From Roseibium salinum (GTDB lineage: Bacteria; Pseudomonadota; Alphaproteobacteria; Rhizobiales; Stappiaceae): 64,000 nt of DNA. A model generated the notes under the pieces. It was not told the DNA's origin, made no database searches, and was given only the letters and a program-made list of their open reading frames with translations. Positions 26,683-36,216 of the stretch are shown here, one piece after another. A program made the position numbers and the translations under genes. The stretch is taken from the NCBI RefSeq assembly GCF_026240905.1, contig NZ_JAPEVI010000003.1, forward strand, positions 1,612,001 to 1,676,000, read 5' to 3'. The stretch's first letter is position 1. Every line of letters begins with the position of its first letter.

Positions 26683-26793
26683 TCCCGGACGCAGCAAAGC
26701 GGAGATCCGGGACCGGTGAGCCGAAGCCTATCGGGTGGAAGGAAAAGGCACGTGGCTCTCCTATCCCGGCTCGCGCTACGCTTGGCCGGGATA
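26683..26793. repeat. Pair of REP-like palindromes
   Basis: Two extragenic palindromes in one spacer: TCCCGGA (26683-26689) with TCCGGGA (26706-26712) around GCAGCAAAGCGGAG, and TATCCCGGC (26762-26770) with GCCGGGATA (26785-26793). Sequence and spacing resemble repetitive extragenic palindromes of Rhizobiales. They lie between the aminohydrolase and the end of the efflux pump gene, where they could stop convergent transcription. Confidence 0.6.
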
Positions 26794-26872
26794 AAGCTAG
26801 AAGAGCATGGGCATTGCCGATAACCGGAGAAGGCGGCCCGGGGCCACCTCTCCTCTTCAGATCAGAACCGGC

Positions 26873-29800
26873 TCATTCAGCCGGCGCGGGCGAGGCGCCT
26901 GCCGGCAGGTCGGCCGGCAATTCCACCGTTGCCTTGCTCTTCCTCGGCGGGCGGACCCGGAAGAACAGGGCGTAAAGGACCGGTGCGGCGATCAGGGTCA
27001 GGACGGTGGCGAATGCCAGCCCTCCCATGATCGTAACCGCCATGCCCCGGAAAAATGCATCCGGCAGAAGCGGCGCCATGCCGAGGATGGTGGTGATTGC
27101 AGCCAGCATCACGGGCCGCATACGCGAGACGCATGCCTCGACAATCGCGTCGTACTTCTCCCTGCCCTCGCGGATGAGAAGATCTATCTCTTCCAGAAGC
27201 ACGATGGCGTTCTTGATCAGCATGCCGGACAGGGACAGGAAACCTAGCAGGGACATGAAGCCGAAGGGCGTGTCCGTTCCCAGCAGGGCGATCGCCACGC
27301 CGTTGATCGACATCGGTACCATCAGCCAGATGATCAGGGGCTGGCGGACCGAACCGAACAGCAGGATCGAGATGATCAGCATCACCAGGAAGCCGAGGGG
27401 CAACTGCGCACCGAGCGACGCCTGGGCATCGTTGGTGCTTTCATATTCCCCGCCCCATTCCAGAGCGTAGCCCGCGGGCAGTTCGATGGCCTCGATCCGG
27501 GGCCGGACCCTGGCAAGAGCCGCGGATGCGGTTTCCCCGCCGTCGTTTCAGCTTTGACGGTCAGCGTGCGCACCCGGTCCCGCCGATGGATCAGCGTATC
27601 CTGCGGCTCCATGATGAACTCGCGGACAACCTGGTCGACAGGAACATAACGGCGCTGACTGCTGCTCCAGACAAGCGCGTCCGACACGCTCTCGTTGACG
27701 GAGATGCCGTCCTGTCCTGCCTTGCGCGCGACGATCGGAATGCTTTCGTCCACGTCCCGATAGGAACCGACCCGCACGCCCTCCGTGGCAAACTGAAGGG
27801 CCACCGAGAGTTCCTCCCGTGTCACGCCTGAAATGCGGGCGCGGTCTTCATCGAAGATCGGGCGCACGACCAGTTCTCGCTGGCGCCAGTTGGTATTCAC
27901 ATCGGCCAGCTTGTTCTCAGGCAGCGCAAAGATCGCTTCGGCTTCGTTGCCGAGGCGCTTGAGCACGTCTGCATCCGGACCGGAGAAACGCGCCTCGATC
28001 TTCGCCCCGCCGCCCGGCCCGAATACCAGCCGCTTCGTAATGACCTGGGCTGACGGGAAGCGCTCGGCGAACTGCTCGCGCAAGTCCAGCGCCAGCATGT
28101 CGATGTCGTCCCGGCTGCCTGTCCGGATGAGCATATGACCATAAGCAGGATTGGCGTCTTCCGGAGCGTAGGTCAGCATGAACCGCGTCGCGCCGCCGCC
28201 GGCGAACGTGGTAACGGCTTCGACCCGATTATCGCTCAGAACGGTCTTTTCCATCTCCTTCAGGTCCGCCTCGGTGGCGCGGATATCCGTGCCCTGCGGC
28301 GCCCAGTAATGGATATAGAAAATCGGCGTGTTGCTGTCCGGGAAGAAAGCCTGCTTCACGTTGCCGAATGCCACGACGCAGGCAACCGTTATGCCGATCA
28401 GCACGGCGATCGTCAGCAGCCGGGCATGCAGGGTTCCGATCAGAAAGCGGCGATAGACCGTGTAGAGGATGCCCTTGTACGGGTCGTGGTTCTCGACATC
28501 GCCCGTGGCCGTGCGGAAGAAATACTTGCCGAACAGCGGCGTGACGGTGATCGCAAAAACCCAGGAGAGGAGAAGCGAGATGCCAATCACGGCAAAGAGG
28601 GAGAATAGGAATTCACCGGTCGCATCCGGTGACAGACCAATGCCGGAAAACGCCATGATACCGATGACCGTCGCGCCGAGCAGAGGCCACATGGTCTGCC
28701 TGACCACATTGCTTGCCGCATCGATGGCCTTCTGGCCGCGCTGCATGTTGATCATCATGCCTTCGGCGACGACGATGGCATTGTCCACCAGCATGCCCAT
28801 GGCGATGATCAGGGCACCGAGGGAAATCCGCTCCATCTCGATGGTGAAGATGCGCATGAACAGAACGGTCGCCATTACCGTGAGAAGAAGCACGGTGCCG
28901 ACAACGACCGAGGCCCGCCAGCCCATGAACAAGGCCAGAACGCCGATCACAATGACCACGGAGGCGGCCAGGTTCAGGATGAAGCCGTTGACGGCTTCAT
29001 CGACAACGACGTTCTGCTCGTAGATCGGGTGGATCTGCATGCCCACCGGCAGTTGCCCTTCGATTTCGGCGAGCTTGTCGACCACGCGCGCACCGACGTC
29101 GACAATATTGGTGCCGTCCACCTGTGAGACGCCGATGGTCACCGCCTCGTGGCCATTGTGGCGGACGAGGCGGTCCGGACGTTCAGGTTCTCCCAGTTCC
29201 AGCGTCGCCACATCGGACAGGCGGATCATCGCGGTCGAGCCAGGTCGGCCGATGACCAGATCCTGAATGCCACGGAAATCATCGAACGCAGAAGCCGTCA
29301 TCAGACGGATGCGCTTGTCGCCCGAAACGCCGGATCCGTTCGTTTGAATGCGGTTTTCAGCATCCAGAACACCGACGATATCGGACATGGAAATACCGAG
29401 ACCGGCCATCTTGTCATGGTCGACGTTCAGATAAATGACGTCTTCGGGCTCGCCCGCAACCTCGACCTTGCCCACACCGGTGACCGTCAGGAGCTCGCGC
29501 CGGATGCGCTTCACCGTTTCCCGGAGGTCCCGGTTGGTGTAGCCATCGGCGGTGAAGGCATAGAACAGACCGTAGACGTCGCCGAAGTCGTCGTAGACGA
29601 GCGGCGTTCCAGCGCCGGACGGCAGGTTGCGCGCCTCGTCATTGACCTTGCGGCGCAGCTCGTCCCAGACCTGAGGAAGCTCGGAACCGTCATAGGTCGG
29701 TTTGATTTCCACGCTGATGCGCGACAGACCGGGTTCGGAAACAGACGTGATCAGATCCAACTGCGGCATCTGCTGGATTGCCGCTTCGAGGCGCTCGGTG

Positions 29801-29988
29801 ACCTCGTTTTCAACTTCGGCCGCCGTGGCTCCCTGATAGCTTGTGATCACCTGTGCCTGTTTGATGGTGAACGCCGGGTCTTCCAAGCGGCCGACCGACG
29901 ACAGGCCCCACAGACCGCCCAGAAGAGCGATCAGGACAATCATCCAGGTGTTGACGGGTTTCTGTATGGAATAGCGCGCGATATCCAC
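26873..29988 (-). CDS. RND efflux transporter permease (frameshifted)
   Basis: An AcrB-like inner-membrane pump of the HAE1/COG0841 type. The first frame (29988 to about 27538) starts MDIARYSIQKPVNTWMIVL and includes AMGMLVDNAIVVAEGM (helix 4 with its Asp). The second frame, in register from 27535 to 26873, begins ETASAAL and carries GFLSLSGMLIKNAIVLLEEID and the last helices. The break is at the C run 27535-27538 (a G run on the coding strand), where one base is missing. With it restored the product is about 1038 residues, normal for the family. It lies downstream of its adaptor and TetR regulator. Exporter of drugs or small toxic compounds; substrate unknown. Confidence 0.9.
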
Positions 29989-30018
29989 GGGGTCCGAGCC
30001 TTGTATTGCCGTTTGGGA

Positions 30019-31113
30019 TCAGTTCAGGCGACGTACGACCTGGTCATCGCTCAGATAAGCGACACCGGCCGATACGATTTCATCTCCCGGTTCCAGGCCG
30101 GAGCTCACCGGTATGTAATCCCCCATCACCGTGCCGATCTCGATCGGCTGCTTGGAGACAGCGCTTGTCGCCTCGGCGAATTTCCAGACAAAGGCCTTCC
30201 CATCGCTATCGACCGCAACCGAGCTGGATGGAATGAGGAGTTGTTCGCCAAGTTCAAGCCCCTCCGGAACCACCTTGACGAACACCGAGGCCGTCATGCC
30301 GGGATAGAGCTGTTCAGCACCTTCCCTCGGCATGGCCAGCGTCACACGGTAGGTCTGCGCAACGTCATCCACCTGGCTGGCGTGCTCTCGGTACTCCAGC
30401 GGAAACAGTTTCTCGCCATAGGCCGGGAACTTTGCTTGGATGGAAACGACCTCGGACTCGGTCACCCGTGCGAACAGAGCTTCGGCGACGTTGATGTCGA
30501 CCTGCACTTCGGAAAGGTCGTGCATGCGGACCACCGGGGTGCCGACACCGACCGTGGTGAAATTGTCGACCAGCCGCGACGAGACGATCCCGTCGAACGG
30601 GGCGCGAAGCTCGGTGTACACAAGATTCTGCTTTGCTTCCGTCAGCGCTTCGACGGCGAGATCATGAATGTTCTTCTGCTCATCGTAAGCGGACTGGGAG
30701 ACGACGGACCGGTCGCGCAGGGTTTCCAGGCGGTCAAGATCGCGCTTCGCCTGGTCCAGCCGATACGTCGCCTCGCGCACCGCGCGGTCGTAATCGGTCG
30801 TATCGAGCTTGGCGATGAGATCGCCCTTCTTGACCTGCTGGCTCTCCAGAACCGGCACAGCCACCAGCTTGCCCGCTACCTGGAAAGACAGATCCACGGT
30901 CTGGACCGCGGCGACGCGGCCTGCAAAGCGCCGTTCCAGCGAGCCGACCTGGTCGGAGACGGTATAGATCTTGGCCGGCTTGGGCGCGGCATGCAGCTCG
31001 GCTTCGGCTCGCGCGACCGGATCGACGGCGTTGTCCTGACAGGCGGCCAGCAATCCGGCCGCGACCAGAAAACCGGCCAGGCGGCCGATGGAGGCAATGC
31101 GGGGTGCAAACAT
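30019..31113 (-). CDS. RND efflux periplasmic adaptor (MFP), lipoprotein
   Basis: 364 residues with a lipoprotein signal (VAAGLLAAC, acylated Cys at residue 25). It has the membrane-fusion-protein order: barrel-sandwich half-motif (VDLSFQVAGKLVAVPVLESQ), a coiled-coil hairpin (YRLDQAKRDLDRLETL to NIHDLAVEALTEAK), the second lipoyl half (LRAPFDGIVSSRLVDN), then beta-barrel and membrane-proximal domains. It links the inner-membrane pump encoded 30 bp downstream to an outer-membrane channel that is not in the window. It follows the TetR gene after 12 bp, so tetR-adaptor-pump form one operon. Confidence 0.92.
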   Translation of the reverse strand: MFAPRIASIGRLAGFLVAAGLLAACQDNAVDPVARAEAELHAAPKPAKIYTVSDQVGSLERRFAGRVAAVQTVDLSFQVAGKLVAVPVLESQQVKKGDLIAKLDTTDYDRAVREATYRLDQAKRDLDRLETLRDRSVVSQSAYDEQKNIHDLAVEALTEAKQNLVYTELRAPFDGIVSSRLVDNFTTVGVGTPVVRMHDLSEVQVDINVAEALFARVTESEVVSIQAKFPAYGEKLFPLEYREHASQVDDVAQTYRVTLAMPREGAEQLYPGMTASVFVKVVPEGLELGEQLLIPSSSVAVDSDGKAFVWKFAEATSAVSKQPIEIGTVMGDYIPVSSGLEPGDEIVSAGVAYLSDDQVVRRLN

Positions 31114-31125
31114 CTGCTAACAATC

Positions 31126-31689
31126 CTAAGTCTGATTTTTGTTCAGGCGCTCGCGCAGGTCCTTGAAGATCGCCGCACGTTCGTCTTCGGAAAACACCGA
31201 GACGCAGTGGGCCCCGGAAAAATGCAGTCCCTCGAGGCTGGCCCAGATGGCCCATGCCCGGCCGAGATCGGCGGTTTCCGCCTCAATTGCCGCTTTCAGC
31301 CGGGCCTTGACTTCGACAAAGGGCTCACTGAGATCCGGCTGGGTCGCCTTGGTCGCAAGAATGGCCTGGGCCAAGTCGCGCTGCTCGTGCAACCAGCCTT
31401 CCGTTACGTCAATCATCGCTTGCAGGGTCGGGCACTCCAACCCCAGACGCCGGGCGCGCGCAGCGCCGACTTCGGCCTCGAACTGCCCGGCGAGAAACTG
31501 GACCATGCCCATGATAAGGGCGTCCTTGCTCGGAAAATTGTACAGAACGCCGCCTTTGGAAAAGCCGCTTTCCTCCGCCACCGCGTCGATGGTGAGGCCC
31601 TGCGCACCCGAGCGCCTGACAACCTCGAGCGCCGCTCGGAGAATGTCCGACTTCGAGTCCTGGGAATTTCGGGTTATGCGTGCTGTCAT
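31126..31689 (-). CDS. TetR family repressor of the efflux operon
   Basis: 187 residues from ATG 31689; residues upstream of it in the open frame lie over the operator. The DNA-binding domain is clear: DILRAALEVVRRSGAQGLTI, then the helix-turn-helix AVAEESGFSKGGVLYNFPSK. The C-terminal part is a TetR_C ligand-binding domain. It is the first gene of the tetR-adaptor-RND operon and sits just behind two palindromic operators, so it most likely represses its own operon and is released by a pump substrate. Confidence 0.9.
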   Translation of the reverse strand: MTARITRNSQDSKSDILRAALEVVRRSGAQGLTIDAVAEESGFSKGGVLYNFPSKDALIMGMVQFLAGQFEAEVGAARARRLGLECPTLQAMIDVTEGWLHEQRDLAQAILATKATQPDLSEPFVEVKARLKAAIEAETADLGRAWAIWASLEGLHFSGAHCVSVFSEDERAAIFKDLRERLNKNQT

Positions 31690-31696
31690 GAGTCTA

Positions 31697-31740
31697 TACC
31701 GTCCAGTCAGTACAGTTGGATATATACCGACCGGCCGGTA
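31697..31740. promoter_or_regulatory. Tandem TetR-type operators
   Basis: Two related imperfect palindromes, TACCGTCCAGTCAGTA (31697-31712) and TACCGACCGGCCGGTA (31725-31740), lie 8-51 bp upstream of the tetR start, 28 bp apart start to start. The shared outline TACCGnC...GGTA fits operators of TetR/AcrR repressors. The second has only two mismatched positions between half-sites. Confidence 0.65.
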
Positions 31741-31982
31741 CAGACAAGGGGGGTGATGGTGCATGGCAGCAAAGAATCCGAAAGCCGCCGCTTTGGGTCC
31801 GGTATCAGCAACGCCCGGCCTTTAGAGAGACCTATCGAATTCCAGAGAGGTTGGAGATCATGCCGGCAGGCTCGACACGCGAGACGGCAAGCCGACCCGC
31901 GAATTGGCTTCACATCTCAGCCCTGCCGCATCCATCGGGGCGGAGGGCGCCTGCTTCATCTTGGGGAGAGGGATCTTCCGGG

Positions 31983-33794
31983 TCAGGCCACGGCTTTGGA
32001 GGCAGCCCGCTCCGCGGCAGCTGCTTCTGCAGCCAGGCGGTCGCGCTCGTCCGCCTCCTTTTCCGTGCGCTCGGCGAAGGCAATAAAGTCTTCGGCCGGC
32101 ATCGGCTGCGCAAAGTGATAGCCCTGCGCGGCGGTAACGCCGAGCTCCAGAAGGCGCTCGATCTGTTCTTCCAATTCGACCCCTTCGGCAATGATGCCCA
32201 TGCCCAGGTTGTCGGCCAGTTCGACCATGGAATCGACAATCGTGGTGGAGTTGTCGTCCGAGCCGATCGTGTCGATGAACATCTTGTCGATCTTGATGAT
32301 GTCGACACCGAGTTTCTGCAGGTAGGCCATGCCGCCATGGCCGGTTCCCACATCGTCCAGTGCGACCCGCACGCCAAGCGCCTGAAGCTCAGCAATGATC
32401 TTGCGGGCAAGGTCCATATCCTCCAGCGGATGGCGTTCGGTTACTTCAACGACGATCTGCTGGAACGAGATGGCGGATTTGCCAAAGATAGACTTGATGT
32501 CGGCAACGATTTCGCGATCCAGGAAGTGACCGGCAAAGAGATTTATCGACAGCTTCAGATCCGGATTTTCACCGTAGAGTTCACCGACTTCGTCGACCGA
32601 CACCCGCATCATGTGCCGGGTCATATCGAAGATATGGCCATTGTTTTCCGCGTAAGCCATGAATTGTCCTGGCGAGACGATCATGCCGTTCGGACGCCGC
32701 CAGCGCATCAGAACCTCGCAGCCGCGCAGACGATTGGTCTCGATGTCCATGACGGGCTGGTAATAAGGGATGAATTCACCGTTGCGGATCGCAGCCACGA
32801 ACTCGTCATTCGCCTCACTCTCCGGCCGCCAGGACAGCCAGACGCCGACGGCGACAAGCAGGACAGCAATGCCGCCACAGGCGGCGACCGCGACGACTTT
32901 CAGGTCGTTCACGAGTTGCCGGGCGGATGACACTGGGGCGGTGACGGTCGCAGCGAGCGGGTAAAGTTGGGAAGCAATCTCCACGGACAGCATTTCTTCC
33001 GGATCTGATCCCTCGGAGTTGTACCCGCCGACACTGTACCAGAGCAGATTGTCGCCGAGGCGAAGCTCCGCCCTGCGATAGGAGCGCAGATATTCCGGTC
33101 CCGGATCGATGGCGATGACGGCCGGCGTTACCTCCGCGAAAAGCCGCGTCCGGTCCTTCAGGTCCCAACTGATCACCGCAGCCCGCGCCCCCAGGTAACC
33201 GCGCTCAAGCATGCCGATGCCGACAAGCGGGCCGTCCATGCGCAGCTGCGGCAGAATGACCTGGCCCGCCAGTTCACGGTCCGGAATGATGCACATGCGC
33301 TGGCCGGATGCATCCGCCAGACCGATGGCATCTATCATGCCGTGCGCGACGATCTGCTTTTCAAAAATGACGCGGTCTTCGGCGCTGCAGGTCTGCACAT
33401 TGTCGCGGTCGAGCCGCTGCAGGAGAGTGACGGTCGTGCTGATCGCCTCCTCCGCGCGGCGGATCGAGACATTGCCCATGGCCTCCATCTCCGTGATGGC
33501 ACGCCGTTCCGCATACTGGTCCAGGATGATATTGATTGCGAATAACGGAGCGGTCGCCAGCACGAGGGCGATCAGCACCGTCTTAGCGAAACCAACGTAA
33601 CGGAAGGACAAAACAAGGGCCTGTTTGCGAATAAGCTCTTTCTGACAATCCTTGATCTGGGTAAACAAGACCTGAATGGGCAGGTTTTTCGTCCAGATCA
33701 AAGCCGTTCCACGACGCCTTGCGCCATGGTCATCGATGCTTGAGCCAGCGGGCACAGGCTGCATTTCAACAACCGGATGAAGGGAGACATTCAT
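31983..33794 (-). CDS. Cyclic-di-GMP phosphodiesterase with CSS-motif sensor (CSS-EAL)
   Basis: 603 residues from ATG 33794; the start is uncertain because it overlaps the divergent pfkB-type start (CATG), and the first ~60 residues are unconserved. A membrane helix (AKTVLIALVLATAPLFAINI) precedes a periplasmic CSS domain with CSAEDR and MCIIPD, the redox-active Cys pair of this family. A second helix follows near 300. The EAL domain is complete: CEVLMRW, IVVEVTERHPL, ALDDVGTGHGG, IIKIDKMFI, IIAEGVELEEQ, QGYHFAQP. It should hydrolyse c-di-GMP to pGpG under periplasmic redox or DsbA-type control. The Ala/Glu-rich C-terminal tail is unusual. It may antagonise the c-di-GMP-dependent traits suggested by the synthase operon at 58.6-61.8 kb. 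Confidence 0.88.
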   Translation of the reverse strand: MNVSLHPVVEMQPVPAGSSIDDHGARRRGTALIWTKNLPIQVLFTQIKDCQKELIRKQALVLSFRYVGFAKTVLIALVLATAPLFAINIILDQYAERRAITEMEAMGNVSIRRAEEAISTTVTLLQRLDRDNVQTCSAEDRVIFEKQIVAHGMIDAIGLADASGQRMCIIPDRELAGQVILPQLRMDGPLVGIGMLERGYLGARAAVISWDLKDRTRLFAEVTPAVIAIDPGPEYLRSYRRAELRLGDNLLWYSVGGYNSEGSDPEEMLSVEIASQLYPLAATVTAPVSSARQLVNDLKVVAVAACGGIAVLLVAVGVWLSWRPESEANDEFVAAIRNGEFIPYYQPVMDIETNRLRGCEVLMRWRRPNGMIVSPGQFMAYAENNGHIFDMTRHMMRVSVDEVGELYGENPDLKLSINLFAGHFLDREIVADIKSIFGKSAISFQQIVVEVTERHPLEDMDLARKIIAELQALGVRVALDDVGTGHGGMAYLQKLGVDIIKIDKMFIDTIGSDDNSTTIVDSMVELADNLGMGIIAEGVELEEQIERLLELGVTAAQGYHFAQPMPAEDFIAFAERTEKEADERDRLAAEAAAAERAASKAVA

Positions 33795-34704
33795 GGAGGC
33801 ATTGTTTATAGGACAAGCCTATATCGACGTTACGTTTGTCACCGACCACCTGCCGACGGGCGATGAAAAGACGATCGCCGACGACTACGCCATCAGTTTT
33901 GGCGGCAATGCCGTGACCGCGGCCTTCTGTTGCGCCAAGCTCGGCGGCAAACCGGATCTCTTGTGTTCCCTGGCCGATGACTGGCTGGCGCGGATGTTCC
34001 TGGACATGGCCGCCGCCTACGGAATTTCCATCCACGGCCGCAAGGTGCGCGAATCCTCCCTGTCCTTCATCATGCCCAAGGGTGGCAAACGCGCGATCGT
34101 GCGCTGCCGGGACAACGACTTCCTGCATCCCTTCCCCCCGCTGACGATTGGCGGAATGAAGGCGCTTCACCTTGACGGACACATGCCGGACGCGGCCCTC
34201 CACTATGCCGCAACCTGCCGGAATCTCGGCATCCTGACCTCCCTCGACGGCGGCGCGGTACGGGAGAACACGGACGAACTTCTCGATCAGATCGACATCG
34301 CCGTCGTTTCCGAGCGGTTCTGCGAGCAACTCGGCAAATCCACGGGGGAAACGCTGAACTACCTGCGCGCGAAGAACTGTCCCGTCGGCGCCGTGACCCT
34401 CGGCGAACAGGGCATGGTCTGGTACGAATCCGGCGGCCCGGACAAGGTCATGCCCGCCCTTGCCGTTCCGCCCGAAAAAGTGGTGGATTCCAACGGCGCC
34501 GGCGATGTATTCCACGGTGCCTATATCGCCTCCTATCTTCACTGGCCGGAGAGGAGCTGGGACCAGCATTTCCACTTCGCGCGCGGAGCATCGGCCCATG
34601 CCATTCAGCATCTGGGCAACGAAGACAGCCTGCCGAGCCTGCAGGACGTGGAGCGCGCTATCGAGGCCTTTCCGGAAAAAGCCGTCGCCGAGCGGATCTC
34701 GTGA
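33793..34704 (+). CDS. PfkB family sugar kinase
   Basis: 303 residues with the ribokinase fold. The N-terminal sugar-binding Gly pair is in ISFGGNAVTAAFCCAKLGG, and the catalytic signature is DSNGAGDVFHGAY with Asp at about 240 as the base. An ATP-binding turn GAVTLGEQGMVWY precedes it. Sugar specificity cannot be told; proteins with this text are often labelled sulfofructose- or ribokinase-like in Rhizobiales. GGGAG upstream at 33782-33786 supports the start. It is divergent from the CSS-EAL gene, with the two start codons overlapping on opposite strands. Confidence 0.86.
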   Translation: MEALFIGQAYIDVTFVTDHLPTGDEKTIADDYAISFGGNAVTAAFCCAKLGGKPDLLCSLADDWLARMFLDMAAAYGISIHGRKVRESSLSFIMPKGGKRAIVRCRDNDFLHPFPPLTIGGMKALHLDGHMPDAALHYAATCRNLGILTSLDGGAVRENTDELLDQIDIAVVSERFCEQLGKSTGETLNYLRAKNCPVGAVTLGEQGMVWYESGGPDKVMPALAVPPEKVVDSNGAGDVFHGAYIASYLHWPERSWDQHFHFARGASAHAIQHLGNEDSLPSLQDVERAIEAFPEKAVAERIS

Positions 34705-34806
34705 ACTCGTGCAGGCGAAGTTTTCCGAGCATCACCGGCTTTCGCCTTGCCTCGCATCCGAACATAAAGCAGAGTGTGCTCGCCTTCTTTTGATGGAGTT
34801 TTTGTG

Positions 34807-35979
34807 ATGTTTTATCGTGGCGCCCGCCTCGCGTCGGGCCTGACGGCAGCCGTCAGCCTGTTCGCTCTTCAGCTCAGCCCTGCCCTCGCCTTCGAACCGA
34901 GCGGCAACGATGTCGCCGACGCGTTCCTGACCATTCTTGATTCGGATCAGGGAACGGTCGAGAGCTATGGGGGTGTGGAGGAATCCGGCGGCGAGGTAAC
35001 GATCAGGGACCTGCTCATCACCAATGAAAACGAAGACAACGCCAAGGCAACGATCGGCACCACCGTCCTCACCGAGGGTGAAATCCTTGACGACGGCCGC
35101 CTCAAGCTCGGCAGCCTGGGGCTTCAGGACCTGGAACTGACCAGCGACGACGGCGGCATGAGCCTGAATAATCTGAAGGTGACGGAATTGCTCCTGCCGT
35201 CGGCCGAAGAAGTCGCAGCAAACAAGTCGCCCGTCGGACCGGGTTACAGGTCCCTTGAGATCAACACCGTTCAGATCCGGGATGAAGACGGAAAGGTCGC
35301 GGATGTCGACAAGATCATGTCTTCGATCGACAGCATGGACGGCGATCTGCCGACCTCCGGCAGCTTTTCGATTTCCGGTGCCAAAATCGACGTAAAGCAG
35401 ATCGAATCCGAGGAAGCCAAGGCGCTGACCGACCTCGGCTACGAGACCCTGTCCATGAATATTACCGGTTCCGGAAAATGGGACCCGGAAACCGCAACGC
35501 TGGTCATTCCGGAACTAAAAATTGATGCCCAGGAAGCGGCAAGCCTGTCACTCTCCCTGTCGCTTGGCGGCGTCACCCGGGAGGTGATCGCCAAGCTCGG
35601 CGACAATCCCGAGGAGCCGGAAGAGGCAATGGCGCTTCTCCAGAACGTGGCCATCGAGAATGCCAAGATCCGGCTGGACGATGCCTCTCTGACCGGCCGT
35701 ATCCTCGATCAGGAGGCCGAAAAAGCCGGTGTCGCGAAGTCGGACTACGTGTCCGGGCTGACCAGCACCCTGCCGATGATGCTCTCGATGCTGCAGAACA
35801 AGGACCTGGAAACTCAGGTTGCCGAGGCCGTCACACAGTACCTGAATAGTCCTGGTTCGCTCCAGATTACGGCAGCGCCCGGCGCCCCGGTGCCGATGGC
35901 TCAAATCATGGGAACCGCGATGCTGGCACCGCAGATGATCCCGCAAATCCTGTCGGTAAGCGTCACCGCCAACCAGTAA
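34807..35979 (+). CDS. Secreted protein of unknown function
   Basis: I do not recognise a family. The 390-residue product from ATG 34807 (GGAG at 34794-34797 nine bases upstream) has a signal peptide (LASGLTAAVSLFALQLSPA, cleavage near ALA-FEP). The mature part is acidic, almost free of Cys, and reads as repeated beta segments with small residues: ITNENEDNAKATIG, LTSDDGGMSLNNLKV, SFSISGAKIDVKQIES, VIPELKIDAQEA, IENAKIRLDDASL. This looks like a long beta-sheet or AsmA/TAM-like lamellar fold, but that is only a visual impression. It is probably periplasmic. A strong hairpin follows. Confidence 0.7.
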   Translation: MFYRGARLASGLTAAVSLFALQLSPALAFEPSGNDVADAFLTILDSDQGTVESYGGVEESGGEVTIRDLLITNENEDNAKATIGTTVLTEGEILDDGRLKLGSLGLQDLELTSDDGGMSLNNLKVTELLLPSAEEVAANKSPVGPGYRSLEINTVQIRDEDGKVADVDKIMSSIDSMDGDLPTSGSFSISGAKIDVKQIESEEAKALTDLGYETLSMNITGSGKWDPETATLVIPELKIDAQEAASLSLSLSLGGVTREVIAKLGDNPEEPEEAMALLQNVAIENAKIRLDDASLTGRILDQEAEKAGVAKSDYVSGLTSTLPMMLSMLQNKDLETQVAEAVTQYLNSPGSLQITAAPGAPVPMAQIMGTAMLAPQMIPQILSVSVTANQ

Positions 35980-36006
35980 TCCGAAGCAGAGCGCGTCATT
36001 TTGGAA

Positions 36007-36026
36007 GCCCGGACTGCGGTCCGGGC
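36007..36026 (+). terminator. Hairpin after secreted protein gene
   Basis: GCCCGGAC (36007-36014) pairs with GTCCGGGC (36019-36026) around TGCG, 27 bp after the stop. Strong GC stem without a T tract. Confidence 0.55.
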
Positions 36027-36216
36027 CCGGACGCCTGCTCAACGCATGTCACGTTGAATTTGTTCAGTAATTTCCTTGCTTACTTTGTTATCCGGTGGCG
36101 GTCCCCGATGGATCCGCGATGGCCGGGCTTGTGCCGTTAAGCGAAATCCGGGTACGGCGGACTGAAGCGTCCGCGCTTCCGAAAATACTGCCGTACGACA
36201 ACCGTGCGACCGGTAT

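Noticed and set aside
31763..31825. A 20-codon open frame starting MAAKNPKAAAL
   Set aside because: Too short to support, with no good ribosome site or continuation in another frame that matches a family.
29149..32118. A 989-codon open frame on the + strand
   Set aside because: It is antisense to the RND pump, adaptor and TetR genes, has no domain text, and arises from high-GC codon bias.
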